The notes: generated by a model not told the origin, from the letters alone. A DNA stretch of 64,000 nucleotides from Gonocerus acuteangulatus (GCA_946811695.1 OX328131.1:13880017-13944016); one strand, 5' to 3'. Numbered from the stretch's first letter, positions 12,424 to 24,589 are shown. Numbers and translations: made by a program.

Positions 12424-12790
12424 AATATATGATGGGTCGTCTATATATATTTAAATATATACATATTGTCTGTTCGCCTTCTCGGAGCCTCAAAAATGGC
12501 CCGATTTTAACGAAATTTTGTACAAAAATCTTTTGTCTAATTTTAAAGGTCCAGTTCGTTAACCAGCAAAATCCATCATCTTTGACATGGTTTTGGGGCG
12601 AAATTCGGGCGAAAAAAATCATAACGCTTACATGATATGATTGCAGGTACTCGTTTTATAGGTTTATTCCCGTTAGGAATACGAATGAAACCATTTTTAA
12701 GGCGATATCAGTAACAGCTTTCGAAAAAAAAAAATTGAAAAATAGTTGTATATAGTTTTTGGTTTCTTAATATATTTCGGTGGATTTGTC
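12424..12790 (-). mobile_element. Family A fragment
   Basis: Reverse-orientation copy of the central family A segment: degenerate TA tract (12424-12470), the TCTGTTCGC motif, the conserved CGATTTTAACGAAATTTTG block and the GTTAACCAGCAAAATCC block. Neither terminus is identifiable. Confidence 0.6.
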
Positions 12791-13324
12791 TCCAACTTCG
12801 TCATTCGGGTCATTGGTTTCATCCTTAGTGTTAGCCATTTGAATCACATCTTTCTCCATATTCACATGAACTTTAACGGAGTTCATTTTCGGTATTTATG
12901 TGGTAAGAAAGTTGAAGATTTAAAGACAGGATGTCGATAACTGCTAAAACCTTAGTTCTTACCTCTAAGAGCATTTAGAAGATTTTGACACCTTAATCAG
13001 GGATTGTAAAGCACTTATAATCGGAGGAAAGGTAAGATTTGTAAGGTGTTATAAGGAAAGTGTATAAGGCGCTTAGCACCTGAGGTAAGACATTCCTGGG
13101 GTATTTTCGTATTCCTACTGAACTTGACTTACTCATCTTAGAGCAGATCGAAAACAATTCATTATAAAAAAGATTTAACCTTCTAAGAATTAGAATTAGT
13201 CATTTTGGCAAGCTTGATGGTCATCTTCAGCTGCTAATTAACAGTTTCCTATACAGGACTGATTATGACGGACTCAAAATGAGAAAGTTCGCCACGCTGG
13301 AGCTGCATTACCTTGCATGTATTA
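12791..13324. other. Unassigned stretch between two family A fragments
   Basis: No gene motif. It may be a decayed continuation of family A, but I cannot align it by eye. Confidence 0.3.
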
Positions 13325-14105
13325 TTGCTCTCTCAGAAGCTCAAAAATGAAACGATTTTGATGAAGTTTGGTACAAAAATAGTTAGTCTAATTTTAAAAG
13401 TCAATTTCGTTAACCATCAGAATCCGCCTACCGGAACACTGTTTTATTGGCAAACTTTGGGCTAAGAATATCGTTGCGCTTACGGATTTTCGTTTGTCGG
13501 CTTTCAGATATATTTTTTATATGTTCTATACCGTAGGAAAACGAATGAAACCATTTTCAAGGCCTTAAATTTTCAAAGCCCATTCTCAAGGGTTCTATGT
13601 AACCGTTTTTGAGAAAATTGGATAAAACTACAAAACTAATTTTAGTTTAAGTATTTAGAACATATTATTCAGTTGAGAATTCCAGACTCTCGATATCCAT
13701 TGAAACGAAGATGATTAAATTCCAGACTCTCGATATCCATTGAAACGAAGATGATTAAATTCCAGACTCTCGATATCCATTGAAACGAAGATGATTAAAT
13801 TCCAGACTCTCAATATCCATTGAAACGAAGATGATTAAATTCCAGACTCTCGATATCCATTGAAACGAAGATGATTAAATTCCAGACTCTCGATATCCAT
13901 TGAAACGAAGATGATTAAATTTTGGTTCAGTTTGGAGTTGTATTTGTGGGATATTCGTGTATTTTCTTAAATATCTCGAAAAAGTGATGAGAAGTCGTGG
14001 TAAGTGGAAGGTGACCATTCGAATGCTTATTAAATTCTCTAAAGACGGTTATAAAGTGATGGGACGATATAAATCAGATAAATTGATACCTGAAACTGTC
14101 AGTTT
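13325..14105 (-). mobile_element. Family A fragment interrupted by a minisatellite
   Basis: Sequence on both sides of the 40-bp minisatellite aligns with family A in reverse orientation: 13325-13680 with the GTTAACCA-containing part, and 13930-14105 with the TTTAGTAAGC and CTCCGATTGACAT parts. The minisatellite therefore arose within the element. Confidence 0.6.
13681..13920. repeat. 40-bp minisatellite, six units
   Basis: Six tandem 40-bp units starting at 13681, 13721, 13761, 13801, 13841 and 13881. All are identical except one G-to-A change in unit four (CTCAATATCC). The near-identity implies a recent expansion. Confidence 0.95.
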
Positions 14106-14869
14106 CGTTCTTTTCAAAGTTTTCTTGTGCCTGTTGTCCTTTTCCGCCACCGGCCTCAGTATATAGCATTTTAATAACTAATGGTTGAGCGATTTCGTTT
14201 ACCGGCAAAATCGTTTCTTTATGACTTATAATTCTTAATAACGCGCTAACATTTAGTGACCTAGCAGCAGTGCCAATTATTAGTATATGACAGAACTATA
14301 AATAAGAAATGGCTCGAAGAAGGTGATAGGTCTAGTTTTAAATTATTGAAAGGATCACGGGCTGGGAGCCATCCATTATTTAGTACTTGCGCCACCAAGC
14401 AGGTCAGGAGGGAACTATCATTCAGAGCGAGGCTAGCACACTCTTGTAGTCCTGACGTGAACTATCACTCACCTACACTAGACTCTCCTTCTCTCTACTG
14501 GTGTCCTGAGGGTGAATATTTCAAGCAATGGCTTCCCACCTCCACACCAAGGCTCCTTTAGTTTAAAATTTAAAATTAAAATTCTTCGAATCTTGTTCTT
14601 TCTTAAGCAAAAAAAAGTATTTAAAAGACTGTCTTTATAGCAACCTACGTAAATTAAAAATACAAGTAAATTGTTATTACTAAGAAGTGTTCTTACAGAG
14701 CATACTGATGGGCGAGGAGGCTGAGCAAGGGTTCGGGATATTATTACTCCGGATGGACATCACCAGGTATAGCGTAAACTCTGTGGGAGACAAGTTGAAA
14801 TGAACAGGAATTAAAAATAATACTTGGAAATAGATACAGTACGGTAACAGCTGTTCTGTTGCCGTCGTA
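14106..14869. other. Unassigned stretch
   Basis: A GC-richer patch at 14345-14565 has a 71-codon open frame with no recognisable domain and no splice context I trust. The rest is AT-rich. Confidence 0.35.
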
Positions 14870-15070
14870 GCTACAAATTCTGCCTAGGCGAGCATGCTCT
14901 CTTTAAAACTAAAAATTCAAACCCCTCTAAAAATACTTAAAAATTTGAATATAAAAAAAAATCCTTTCTCAGCGAGTGTTGACATCCTAAAGGGAGTGTC
15001 CATGCAAAATTTCAAATTTTTCTGTCTAGTGCTTTGGACTGGGCATTAATAGCTCAGTGCGTTAGTGAGT
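14870..15070 (-). repeat. Dispersed repeat E (reverse copy)
   Basis: Inverted counterpart of 44998-45230. Shared blocks include CATGCAAAATTTCAAA, the AAATCCTTTCTCAGCGAGTG block and a CCTAGGCG/CAAGCCTAGG-like block. Class unknown. Confidence 0.55.
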
Positions 15071-15399
15071 GAGTGGTATTTGAGAAATATATAGTAGATA
15101 TATAAATTTGGGATAGGCGTTATGTAATGATGGAACTTTGGTGGAAAGGTTTGGTAATTCTACAGAATTGTCAGATTCGTAGTAATGTCTTAATATATAA
15201 ATATATATATTTTTGTCTTGGCTTCAATATATGAATATTCTTCTTTCTATTATGTTGTATTAATGTCATTGCTTTATTTTTAGGTATGCCATATTACAAG
15301 TTGTGAATCCACTTTACGGTAAGTACGAAAATGTTTTTAGTTTATCCAATACGTTTAACATTTTGAAGTTCATCTCGTCATTTCCATCGTTGAACCCTT

Positions 15400-15520
15400 T
15401 TAGCACTTTCCTCCGAAGGAAAGTAGCTATTGAGGTTGGACTCATGACGGAATTCTTGAAAAATTTCTTCAAATCTTTATCGATCCTACCTAGTAGACAC
15501 CGAAAATGACCCCCCTTAAA

Positions 15521-15584
<64 letters not shown>

Positions 15585-16492
15585 CTGTTAACACGATAGC
15601 GGCCAGAGTTTTTGTTTTTTCGTCACGAAACTTGGTATATAGCATTCAATTAGCAAACGATGGAACGAGTTCGTTAACCACCAAAGTCGGTCTACCGGAA
15701 GGGGGGGTTTACCCCGAACCCAAAACACTAATTTGACTATGTCAGCCGTAATATTTGTTATATTTTAACGAAACTTGGTATTCATAGTGGTAATATAGAG
15801 AGAAAAGTGAGATATAAAAATGAACTAAATCGGTTCATTAGAAGGGGGGGTTTACTCCGGACCCACAATACCAATTCGCCACTACCAGCCGTGATTTTTG
15901 GTATATTTCGACGAAACTCGGTATTCGTAGTGGTAATCTACAGGTAAATATGTGTTGAAAAAATAAACTAAATTGGTTCATTAGAAGGGGGGGGGGGTTT
16001 ACTCCGGACCCAAATTCCTAATATACTCATAACGGTCGTAATTTCTGCTGTATTGTAACGAAACGCGGTATACGTCGTGGGTAACTCATGAGAAAGAAGT
16101 GTTGTAAAAATGAGCTGAATCGGTCAATCGGAAAGCGGGGGTTTAATTTGTAATATATTTCAATAGAAAAGCCCGTCAGAAGTAGGTTCACAAAGCCGCC
16201 GCAAGGAGCGCTTTCTACCACTAGAGTGACTGTATCCTGTTCCTGCGTTAGATCAAAATACGATAATATGAGGTTTTTTGTATTTATTACGTAGTGTAAT
16301 AGGTACCATGTGTAAACATAACTCTGGAAGCAAATTAATAATTGATCAGTTACTCATTACAAATTTAAAAGAGAACTATTCATGCTTTTATTTTATTTAT
16401 GTAGGAAATTTTAAACAAATTGTTCTGGAAAGCAGTCTACACTACCCAAATTCTGAGGAAAGTGCTTAGTTATGCAGCTCCTGCGTGACGGA
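15400..16492 (-). mobile_element. Helentron-like element, family B, complete copy 1
   Basis: A 1,093-bp reverse-strand element. Its 5' end (16492) reads TCCGTCACGC, then hairpin GCAG-GAG-CTGC, then AGCACTTTCC. Its 3' end (15400) is hairpin CTTTCCT-TCGG-AGGAAAG followed by TGCTAA. The internal 5' motif is the complement of the 3' terminus, the same architecture as family A but with different paired bases. A TA tract lies at 15526-15575, and the interior has degenerate tandem units of about 145 bp (15588-16150). It is highly similar to 41382-42484 in opposite orientation. Confidence 0.7.
15588..16150 (-). repeat. Internal ~145-bp degenerate tandem units of family B
   Basis: Units recur at about 143-147 bp, each with a GAAACTTGGTAT-like block and ending in a G-run followed by TTTACYCCGRACCC (TTT positions near 15708, 15851, 15998 and 16142). 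The same structure exists in the copy at 41382-42484. Confidence 0.7.
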
Positions 16493-16736
16493 CTTTTAAT
16501 GGGTGGCCTCGGAAAATTTGCAACCACCTACTGCAATTTTGTGAGGATCAGTTGTGACATCTTCTGACAGTCATAAAAAAATCCTTAACCAAAACAAGGA
16601 TGCTTGAAAGATTAAGCGAAAAAAGGACTCAAAGTTCCTCCATATCTGTGAGTAGAGCAAATGGATTGGGGATCTAATTCGACAAAAAGGAGTTCTATGG
16701 ACCATCATAGAACGAACCATTGAGGGACCCAATGTT

Positions 16737-16951
16737 GTGAGTCGACCAAAGAAGGCGTTCGTGAATGATTTCAAGCAAGATATGGGTTGCGGAACCTACT
16801 TAGAGCCGAAGAGAACGGCAAACCAATTGATAGATTGCGACCAGAGAAGAACAACACATTTGCGGGAGGCAGGAGCTTTGGCAACGAAACTTGCCATTAA
16901 ACATACAGTACTGACGAAAGCGGATTATTGTATAAATAACCTAAATGTGTA
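16737..16951 (+). pseudogene. Possible retroelement-derived coding fragment
   Basis: A 71-codon frame contains FVNDFKQDMGC followed by TYLEPKRTA. This resembles a pattern seen at the C-terminal end of some LINE-associated predicted proteins (D-x-KQDM-x-C-x-TY-x-E-x-KR). The assignment is from memory of the pattern and is weak. There is no upstream catalytic domain. Confidence 0.25.
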
Positions 16952-17224
16952 AATTTGGAGGGGCAGGGTGGTACAATAGTACAAAATTTACACTGTTTTT
17001 TTTTTTTTAATTTTTAAACATTAAGGACTGTCGGAGACTTAGCACTCTTATTATTTCCGTGAAAAATTATACAATGCTGTTCTTCAACCTACATCTTGAC
17101 GATCTGACATTATTCTACGACTTTCTAGATAGTGTAACAACAATGTTGAATAATTCCGTAAAAAAATGTCCATAATGTTCTTCCATGTACAGATCCTAAA
17201 AATGTTTTACATAACAAAAAAAAA

Positions 17225-17640
17225 CCCGACTCGCAGGAACTGCATCATCTTAGCGCAGGAATAGTAGCAGTTCTAGGTGGGCTTTCAGCGTTCATGAAAA
17301 ATATAAAATAAAATATCCTGAAAATAGATTTAAGGCGCCACAACTGGAAACTGACAGTATCATGGCGACTTCCCCCACCTTCTCAACGTTCGCTCTTGGA
17401 CACACTACTACGTTTCACATTTCTTACCTTGTTTTAGTCAAATGATCGTTTTACTGTCAAATTCAATTAAAATGGCAAACAACCCATTAAAACTTGGGAT
17501 AAACGAATACACAAACCCGTTAAAAAGGGCAAAAGTAAGAATTGCGAATTTTGAAGTAATTTTTTCTCCGATTAATGTCGCCCCATCAAATATTACATCG
17601 GAACCTTTTTTGTAGACAATTTAGTAACCTTTAGAATGGT
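17225..17640 (+). mobile_element. Family A 5' half disrupted by satellite 1
   Basis: Starts with the family A 5' signature (CCCGACTCGCAGGAACTGC, TTAGCGCAGG). It continues with a segment also present at 24115-24195 (AAGGCGCCACAA, CTTCTCAACGTTC) and then the TTTTTGTAGACAATTTAGTAACC block. At that block the 126-bp satellite begins. No 3' terminus follows the array. Confidence 0.6.
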
Positions 17641-19150
17641 CTCTATCCAATAGTCTATCCAATAGTTTTCGTCCACTACTGTAGTCGGTGCGATAGTGTT
17701 CGTCCTCAACTGTAGTCATTCCGACAAAATAGTCTAACCGATATTTTTTGTAGACAATTTAGTAACCTTTAGAATGGTCTCTATCCAATAGTTTTCGTCC
17801 ACTACTGTAGTCTGTGCGATAGTGTTCGTCTTCAACTGTAATCATTCCGACAAAATAGTCTAACCAATATTTTTTGTAGACAATTTAGTAACCTTTATAA
17901 TGGTCTCTATCCAATAGTTTTTGTCCACTACTGTAGTCGGTGCGATAGTGTTCGTCTTCAACTGTAATCATTTCGACAAAATAGTCTAACCAATATTTTT
18001 TGTAGACAATTTAGTAACCTTTAGAATGGTCTCTATCCAATAGTTTTTGTCCACTACTGTAGTCGGTGCGATAGTGTTCGTCTTCAACTGTAATCATTCC
18101 GACAAAATAGTCTAACCAATATTTTTTCTAGACAATTTAGTAACCTTTAGAATGGTCTCTATCCAATAGTTTTTGTCCACTACTGTAGTCGGTGCGATAG
18201 TGTTTGTCCTCAACTGTAATCATTCCGAAAAAAAAGTCTAACCGATATTTTTTGTAGACAATTTAGTAACCTTTAGAATGGTCTCTATCCAATAGTTTTC
18301 GTCCACTACTGTAGTCTGTGCGATAGTGTTCGTCTTCAACTGTAATCATTCCGACAAAATAGTCTAACCAATATTTTTTGTAGACAATTTAGTAACCTTT
18401 AGAATGGTCTCTATCCAATAGTTTTTGTCCACTACTGTAGTCGGTGCGATAGTGTTCGTCTTCAACTGTAATCATTCCGACAAAATAGTCTAACCAATAT
18501 TTTTTGTAGACAATTTAGTAACCTTTAGAATGGTCTCTATCCAATAGTTTTCGTCCACTACTGTAGTCTGTGCGATAGTGTTCGTCTTCAACTGTAATCA
18601 TTCCGACAAAATAGTCTAACCAATATTTTTTGTAGACAATTTAGTAACCTTTAGAATGGTCTCTATCCAATAGTTTTTGTCCACTACTGTAGTCGGTGCG
18701 ATAGTGTTCGTCTTCAACTGTAATCATTCCGACAAAATAGTCTAACCAATATTTTTTGTAGACAATTTAGTAACCTTTAGAATGGTCTCTATCCAATAGT
18801 TTTTGTCCACTACTGTAGTCGGTGCGATAGTGTTCGTCTTCAACTGTAATCATTCCGACAAAATAGTCTAACCGATATTTTTTGTAGACAATTTAGTAAC
18901 CTTTAGAATGGTCTCTATCCAATAGTTTTCGTCCACTACTGTAGTCGGTGCGATAGTGTTTGTCCTCAACTGTAATCATTCCGACAAAATAGTCTAACCG
19001 ATATTTTTGGTAGACAATTTAGTAACCTTTAGAATGGTCTCTATCCAATAGTTTTCAATCCACTACTGTAGTCGGTGCGATAGTGTTCGTCCTCAACTGT
19101 AGTCATTCCGACAAAATAGTCTAACCGATATTTTTTGTCCACTACTGTAA
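17593..19150. repeat. Satellite 1: 126-bp unit array, about 12 units
   Basis: The landmark TGTAGAC recurs at 17611, 17749, 17875, 18001, 18127, 18253, 18379, 18505, 18631, 18757, 18883 and 19009: period 126 bp, with a first step of 138 bp caused by a 12-bp duplication. Each unit divides into about four sub-repeats (31+31+31+33 bp). Part of the unit (TTTTTGTAGA, ATTTAGTAA) is family A sequence. Edge units share variants (ACCGATATTT, CTCAACTGTAGTC) that differ from central units (ACCAATATTT, TTCAACTGTAATC), as expected for arrays homogenised from the middle. Confidence 0.9.
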
Positions 19151-19904
19151 TGTTTACTGATCTCCCAATAGCCCAAATGACCTTTTCTTATACATGATTT
19201 CCTTGTACAACCATCTGAAATTCTGTACATTATTTACTGTAATCCTTGTATATTCATTGACATAAAATGGAGTCCTTTCTACAGTCTTCTTATTTTAATT
19301 AGTCCACCTACACAAATTCTTTAATTAATTAGCGTATTCCTCACCTGGTTGCAAAATAATTTCTTCCACTAAGACGAAGACAACCGAGAGTGTTTCTATC
19401 AAAAATAAAACTCTCATGGAATGAATGGTCCCAGAGAAAAGTATAAATAAAGAAAAAGAAAAAAGGTAGTAATGAATTAAAAGAAAAAAAAATACTAAAC
19501 AAATTTAAAAGTAGGGGGACTCTTCAGGGACGGGAATTAATTAAGCAATTTAGAAAAATATCCCCCTTCCCCCATTCCTCGTCTTGCAGTGTTCAGCTTT
19601 AAAAGCTCATTTACTCAAAATTAGCCCTTGGACTTACTGAGAACTTGAGCTAAAAAAAACCCTGGACGCTCTGTGTCTTATTTGTTGCTCAGACAAAACA
19701 ACAACAAAAAAAAAAAAAAAAAATACATTTTAATTGCATCAGCTCTTCGACTAAGTTATAGAGTAAGGATCATCCACATTTCTACAAGTTTCTGCTTATA
19801 ATTTCTAATTTCTGCAATAGAAAGTTAGAAATATATTCAACATTGCAAATTCAATACGTACTTGCTCTTCTATAAATATAGAGAATATTTATTCCAATAT
19901 TTCA
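19151..19904. other. Spacer between the two satellites
   Basis: AT-rich single-copy-looking sequence with an A-run at 19713-19731. No gene recognised. Confidence 0.4.
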
Positions 19905-21660
19905 TGAACAGAATACAGTAGTGGACGAACAATATTGAATAGAGTACAGCAGTAGACACGCTGTCGTACAGACTACGGATGAGGAGGAACACTATCCTAC
20001 AGACGTCACTGAAGATTTCAATCGGACAGAATGCAGTAACATTGTCGGACGGGATAGAGTAGCGGACGATCAGTATCGTACAAACTACCGTAGCGGCGGA
20101 CACTATCCTTCAGACTTCACAATCTGAATATTTTAATCAGTCAGACTGCAGTAGCGCACGAATATTTTCGGACGGGCTAGAGTAGAGGACGATCAGTATC
20201 GCACAGACTACAGTAGCGGACGAACACTATCCTTGAGATTTTACTATCTGAAGAACAATATCGGACAGGCTACGGTAGTTGGCGTACGTTATTGGTCAGA
20301 TTCCACTTGCGGGCGAATACTATCGGACAGGCTAGAGTAGCGGACAATCAGTATCGCACAGACTACAGTAGCGGAAGGACACTATCCTCCAGATTTCACT
20401 ATCTGAAGAACACCATCGGACAGGCTGTAGTAGTGGACGCACGCTATTGGTCAGACATGACATGCGGCCAAACACCATTGGACGGGCTAGAGTAGCGGAC
20501 CATCAGTATCGGTCAGACTACAGTAGTGGTAGGACACTATCCTTCAGATTTTACTATCTGAAGAACACTATCAGACAGGCTATAGTAGTGGGTGAACGCT
20601 ATTGGTCAGACTTTACTAGCGGGCGAAATCTATGGGACAGGTTACAGTAGCGGACGATCAGTATCGGTCAGACTACAGTAGTGGTAGGACACTAACTATC
20701 CTTCAGATTTTACTATCTGAAGAACACTATCAGACAGGCTATAGTATTGGGTGAACGCTATTGGTCAGACGTTACTAGCGGGCGAATACTATCGGACAGG
20801 TTAGAGTAGCGGATGATCAGTATATGACAGACTACACTAGCGGACGGACGCAATCCTTCAGATTTCACTATCTGAAGAACACTATCGGACAGGCTATAGT
20901 AGTGGGTGAACGCTATTGGTCAGACTTTACTAGCGGGCGAAATCTATGGGACAGGTTACAGTAGCGGACGATCAGTATCGGTCAGACTACAGTAGTGGTA
21001 GGACACTATCCTTCAGATTTTACTATCTGAAGAACACTATCAGACAGGCTATAGTATTGGGTGAACGCTATTGGTCAGACTTTACTAGCGGGCGAATTCT
21101 ATGGGACAGGTTAGAGTAGCGGACGATCAGTATCGGTCAGACTACAGTAGTGGTAGGACACTATCCTTCAGATTTTACTATCTGAAGAACACTATCAGAC
21201 AGGCTATAGTATTGGGTGAACGCTATTGGTCAGACTTTACTAGCGGGCGAATTCTATGGGACAGGTTAGAGTAGCGGACGATCAGTATCGGTCAGACTAC
21301 AGTAGTGGTAGGACACTATCCTTCAGATTTTACTATCTGAAGAACACTATCGGACAGGCTATAGTATTGGGTGAACGCTATTGGTCAGACGTTACTAGCG
21401 GGCGAATACTATCGGACAGGTTAGAGTAGCGGATGATCAGTATATGACAGACTACACTAGCGGATGATCAGTATATGACAGACTACACTAGCGGATGATC
21501 AGTATATGACAGACTACACTAGCGGACGGACGCAATCCTTCAGATTTCACTATCTGAAGAACACTATCAGACAGGCTACAGTAGTGTACGAACGCTATTG
21601 GTCAGATTTCACTAGGGGTTGATGTCTATCGGATAGGCTAGAAAATCTGACGAACGCACC
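19905..21660. repeat. Satellite 2: 155-bp higher-order array of 31-bp monomers
   Basis: The landmark CTATCTGAAGAA recurs at 20244, 20399, 20554, 20713, 20868, 21023, 21178 and 21333 (period 155, once 159 because of a 4-bp insertion), then at 21550. Each 155-bp unit consists of five diverged 31-bp monomers, most ending in an AGTAG-like motif. Near 21424-21525 one monomer is itself triplicated, which explains the 217-bp final step (155 + 2x31). The left part (19905-20130) is more degenerate. Open frames inside are by-products. Confidence 0.9.
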
Positions 21661-22420
21661 AAACTTACTACCACAGGCCACTCTAAGCAATAACTACTGC
21701 GAAAGACTTACTAAAAAAAAAAAATAACACAAACTATACTATGTTGGCGACACGCAAGAAGACTGATCCGAAGATGATCTATGGAATATGCAAATCGGAG
21801 CAAACTAGAGAACGAACATATTCTATCCATTGAGGAAGTAATATATTGAAAAATGATCTTATTCAACACTATATTTAAGGCATTAAAGGCTATTCTAAAG
21901 GGGTTAGAGTTGCAACAATTTGCGACAAGCCGTATCCTCCACAATCCAAGAGCAACGTCTCCAATCTGAAAAACGAGATTTTTCATAATAGATAGTTTCA
22001 CATGGTAGGGACGATATAAGAACCACATTTTTTTATAAAACATTTTCCAAAATTATGTTTATTTTATTATTACATAATTATTAGAATTAATATGAGTACT
22101 GACAATTTTTAAAGCTGAAAGTTCCTTATGTGCATTAAAATTTACAAATTCTCGTTTTGGGCTTTCAGGAATAAGAATGGTGTGGAGATTTCTTGAACAC
22201 ACTTTCTAGGATGACGAAGTTCCTGCAAGTCGTACATTATTTTCGTGATTAAGTTTGGCTGCTTACGGTACAGTACTTGATAATCTATTTGGTATACATA
22301 CCTAGGTGTGATAGTGACAGGATGTGTGATAAGGGAAGACATGCCTCGAGGTTAGAATCACGAGGAACCATCTTGCCAGAAACAGGCACTGAGCTTACTA
22401 AATCCGTTAATGTTAGTACG
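21661..22420. other. Unassigned stretch with a family A 5'-end fragment
   Basis: Contains a 110-codon reverse frame (21711-22043) with no recognised domain. Near 22195-22235 there is a reverse-strand family A 5' signature (GTCGTCATC-side blocks and GCAGGAACTTC). Nothing else is recognised. Confidence 0.4.
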
Positions 22421-22565
22421 GTGGCCCGGTGGCCGTGACTGTTAAGACGTGAGCACTTAACACTCTGTGCCAAGGGTCGTGGGTTCGATTCCCACTATGG
22501 GATGGTGGCTACTGTTTAGAAAAAAGAAAATGCATCAGTCCTATCCTGGCTAGAAGTTAATAATA
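22421..22565 (+). mobile_element. tRNA-derived SINE (family 2)
   Basis: tRNA-like head with B box GGTTCGATTCC at 22482-22492 and a long insert before it that suggests a class-II (Ser/Leu-like) tRNA ancestor. The following body resembles that of the copy at 2271-2405 (AAGAAAA, CCTGGCTAGAA blocks). Ends are approximate. Confidence 0.55.
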
Positions 22566-23339
22566 ACAAATGTTACAATTTAAACAAATAAATTGTTAAT
22601 ACAACATGGAATGCTGTAGAAGTGTAGTAGAACCAGAATAAATATGTTTTGGAACTTTTCGTAATTCCGGTGACCGCTCATAACCCATTTGGCACTTTCT
22701 AATAGCTTCATCTCAGAGAGACAAAAAAAAATTGTAAAAATTATGTTAAAATGACGAAAACGAGAGGATAAAACATTTTACTTTATAAAAGTTAAGTAAT
22801 TTTTCAAAAAAAAAAAAAAAAAAAAAAAAAAAATAGGTTAAAAAAATGTGTCAAGAACTTAAAGTTGATCCTTTGTAAGTAGGTGGTCGAGTTAAATTGT
22901 ATCAGCCTCAGAAAAAAGTGACAATTTTTCTTTGGAAAGATTTATCAGAGATTACGGGGCTCTTTGAGGGCTAGAAGAAAAAAACTCCGAAACTTTCTTT
23001 CGTACCATCCTCTCCAACCCACACCACTTGTTAAAAAGTTTGGGACGAAAATAATTAAAAGTGTGCCTAAAAGAAACGAGTTGACAGCCATTGTCTAGAA
23101 GGCATATTGACAAGGTGGTTTGATCATGTATCTGGCCATTCTGAATAGTTTGTAGCCTAAGTTTTCAATTTTTGTTTTTCTAAGTTAGTTAGAAAAAATT
23201 TTAGTTTTTAGTGATACTCAACTTTGCAACTTTGAGAAACCAACTATCCGAATATTTGAGGTTGTTTGTAGGAAATTGATTGCAGAAGGTGTGATGTAAG
23301 CAATCGTATTTATTTATTTTTTTTTTTTTTTTCAGCATT
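22566..23339. other. Unassigned stretch
   Basis: Includes a 28-bp A-run near 22806-22833 that could be a retroposon tail. No gene recognised. Confidence 0.35.
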
Positions 23340-23550
23340 TCTATATTGCACTTGTGTCACTAAAGGGGCATAACTCAAAAATCGGCGGATTTGAGTTATT
23401 ACTTTGAAAAAATTTGTAAATATCTCTTTATCAACCATCGAAATTGTATGTAACTAGCTTCAGACAGTAGTGTACAAGCTACTAGAGAGCACTCTTTCTG
23501 TCTTAATGCTATTCCTTCTGTATAGGCATGAGTAACACATTTTCAGTTAA
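23340..23550. repeat. Dispersed repeat D, copy 1
   Basis: Aligns in the same orientation with 31990-32185 (shared blocks TAAATATCTCTTTATCAACC, TAGCTTCAGA, CTGTCTTAATGCTAT and ACACATTTTCAG). The second copy lies inside an element with family A termini. Class unknown. Confidence 0.55.
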
Positions 23551-23989
23551 GCTTGAAATACTAGTCCGATATGTTGTACGGGTAATTTATTAGCATAAAA
23601 AAAATGTCAGCTGCTATATCTTGGTCATTATGCTGTATCTTGGTATTATTATTAATTGCAACTCCCCAAAAACAATTTTACATTACTTTCTCTAATATTC
23701 GCTCTCATTGTGAATTTTGAAAAAAAAACGTAAGACTCAGATGAAGGACATCGCCTTAGGCCGTGATTGGAATTGAAACGATCAATATTTTATTTTGATA
23801 TTCGTAAAAAATGTCAGCACTAAAAGAAAACGAGATTCTAAGCTCCACAATCACCAACTATAAGCAGAATGTACTCATTCTTTGCGTACAGCTCATTTTT
23901 AAGAAAATTTTAATTATAAAAATCGTTCTCATTTGCTTACTTTGTTTCACAGAAAAAAACGCTTTAATGCCGGGTGTAATAAAAAAAAC

Positions 23990-24589
23990 TCTGAATAGCC
24001 GGAGCTGCGTCACCTTATCGCGGTTTCGTTCATATCCGTAGTGCCATTAGTAAAGGAAGCAGTTATTGCTGGGGTTTGATCTTCCGTTAAAATTATAAAG
24101 TACCATCTCAAAGAGAAGGAGGATTTAAGGCGCCACAAGAGGAACCTGATAGTATCCCAAGCGGAAATTACTCTCCCCGCCTTCTCAACGTTCACTCTAG
24201 GAAAATACTATTATCAATAACTTTCTCGTTTTGTTGTTTTTTTTTCTAAAATAGTAGTGTTACTGATAAATGTAATTTAAACCAAAGAACAGCCAACTAA
24301 AAGTGAGTTTGGACAAAAAAAACAAAAAAACGTTCAAAACAACAAAACTAATACTTTCGAAATTTTAAACACTTATTTCTCCGATTGACATCGCCCCATT
24401 GAATATTGCTTCAAAACATTTTTTGTAGAGAATTCAGTAAGCTTTCGAATGGTCACCTTCCACTTACCACGATACTCGAACCGTTTTCGAGATATTTACT
24501 AAAATATAAAATTTCCTAGTCGGTACTTTTGGATTTCGTCATGACCTAAACCTATATAAGCGGGGTTCTTCCATATGGGACTGTGCTAA
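23990..24589 (+). mobile_element. Short Helentron-like element, family A subfamily
   Basis: A 600-bp copy. Its 5' end is diverged but recognisable (GGAGCTGCGTCACCTTATCG). The interior shares AAGGCGCCACAA and CTTCTCAACGTTC with 17340-17400 and the TTTTTGTAGAGAATT block with other copies. The 3' end is a weak hairpin followed by CTGTGCTAA. No TA tract is present, so this is the compact form. Confidence 0.55.

Noticed and set aside
21711..22043. 110-codon reverse-strand frame
   Set aside because: No domain recognised; it begins in an A/T homopolymer next to satellite 2 and has no supporting signals.
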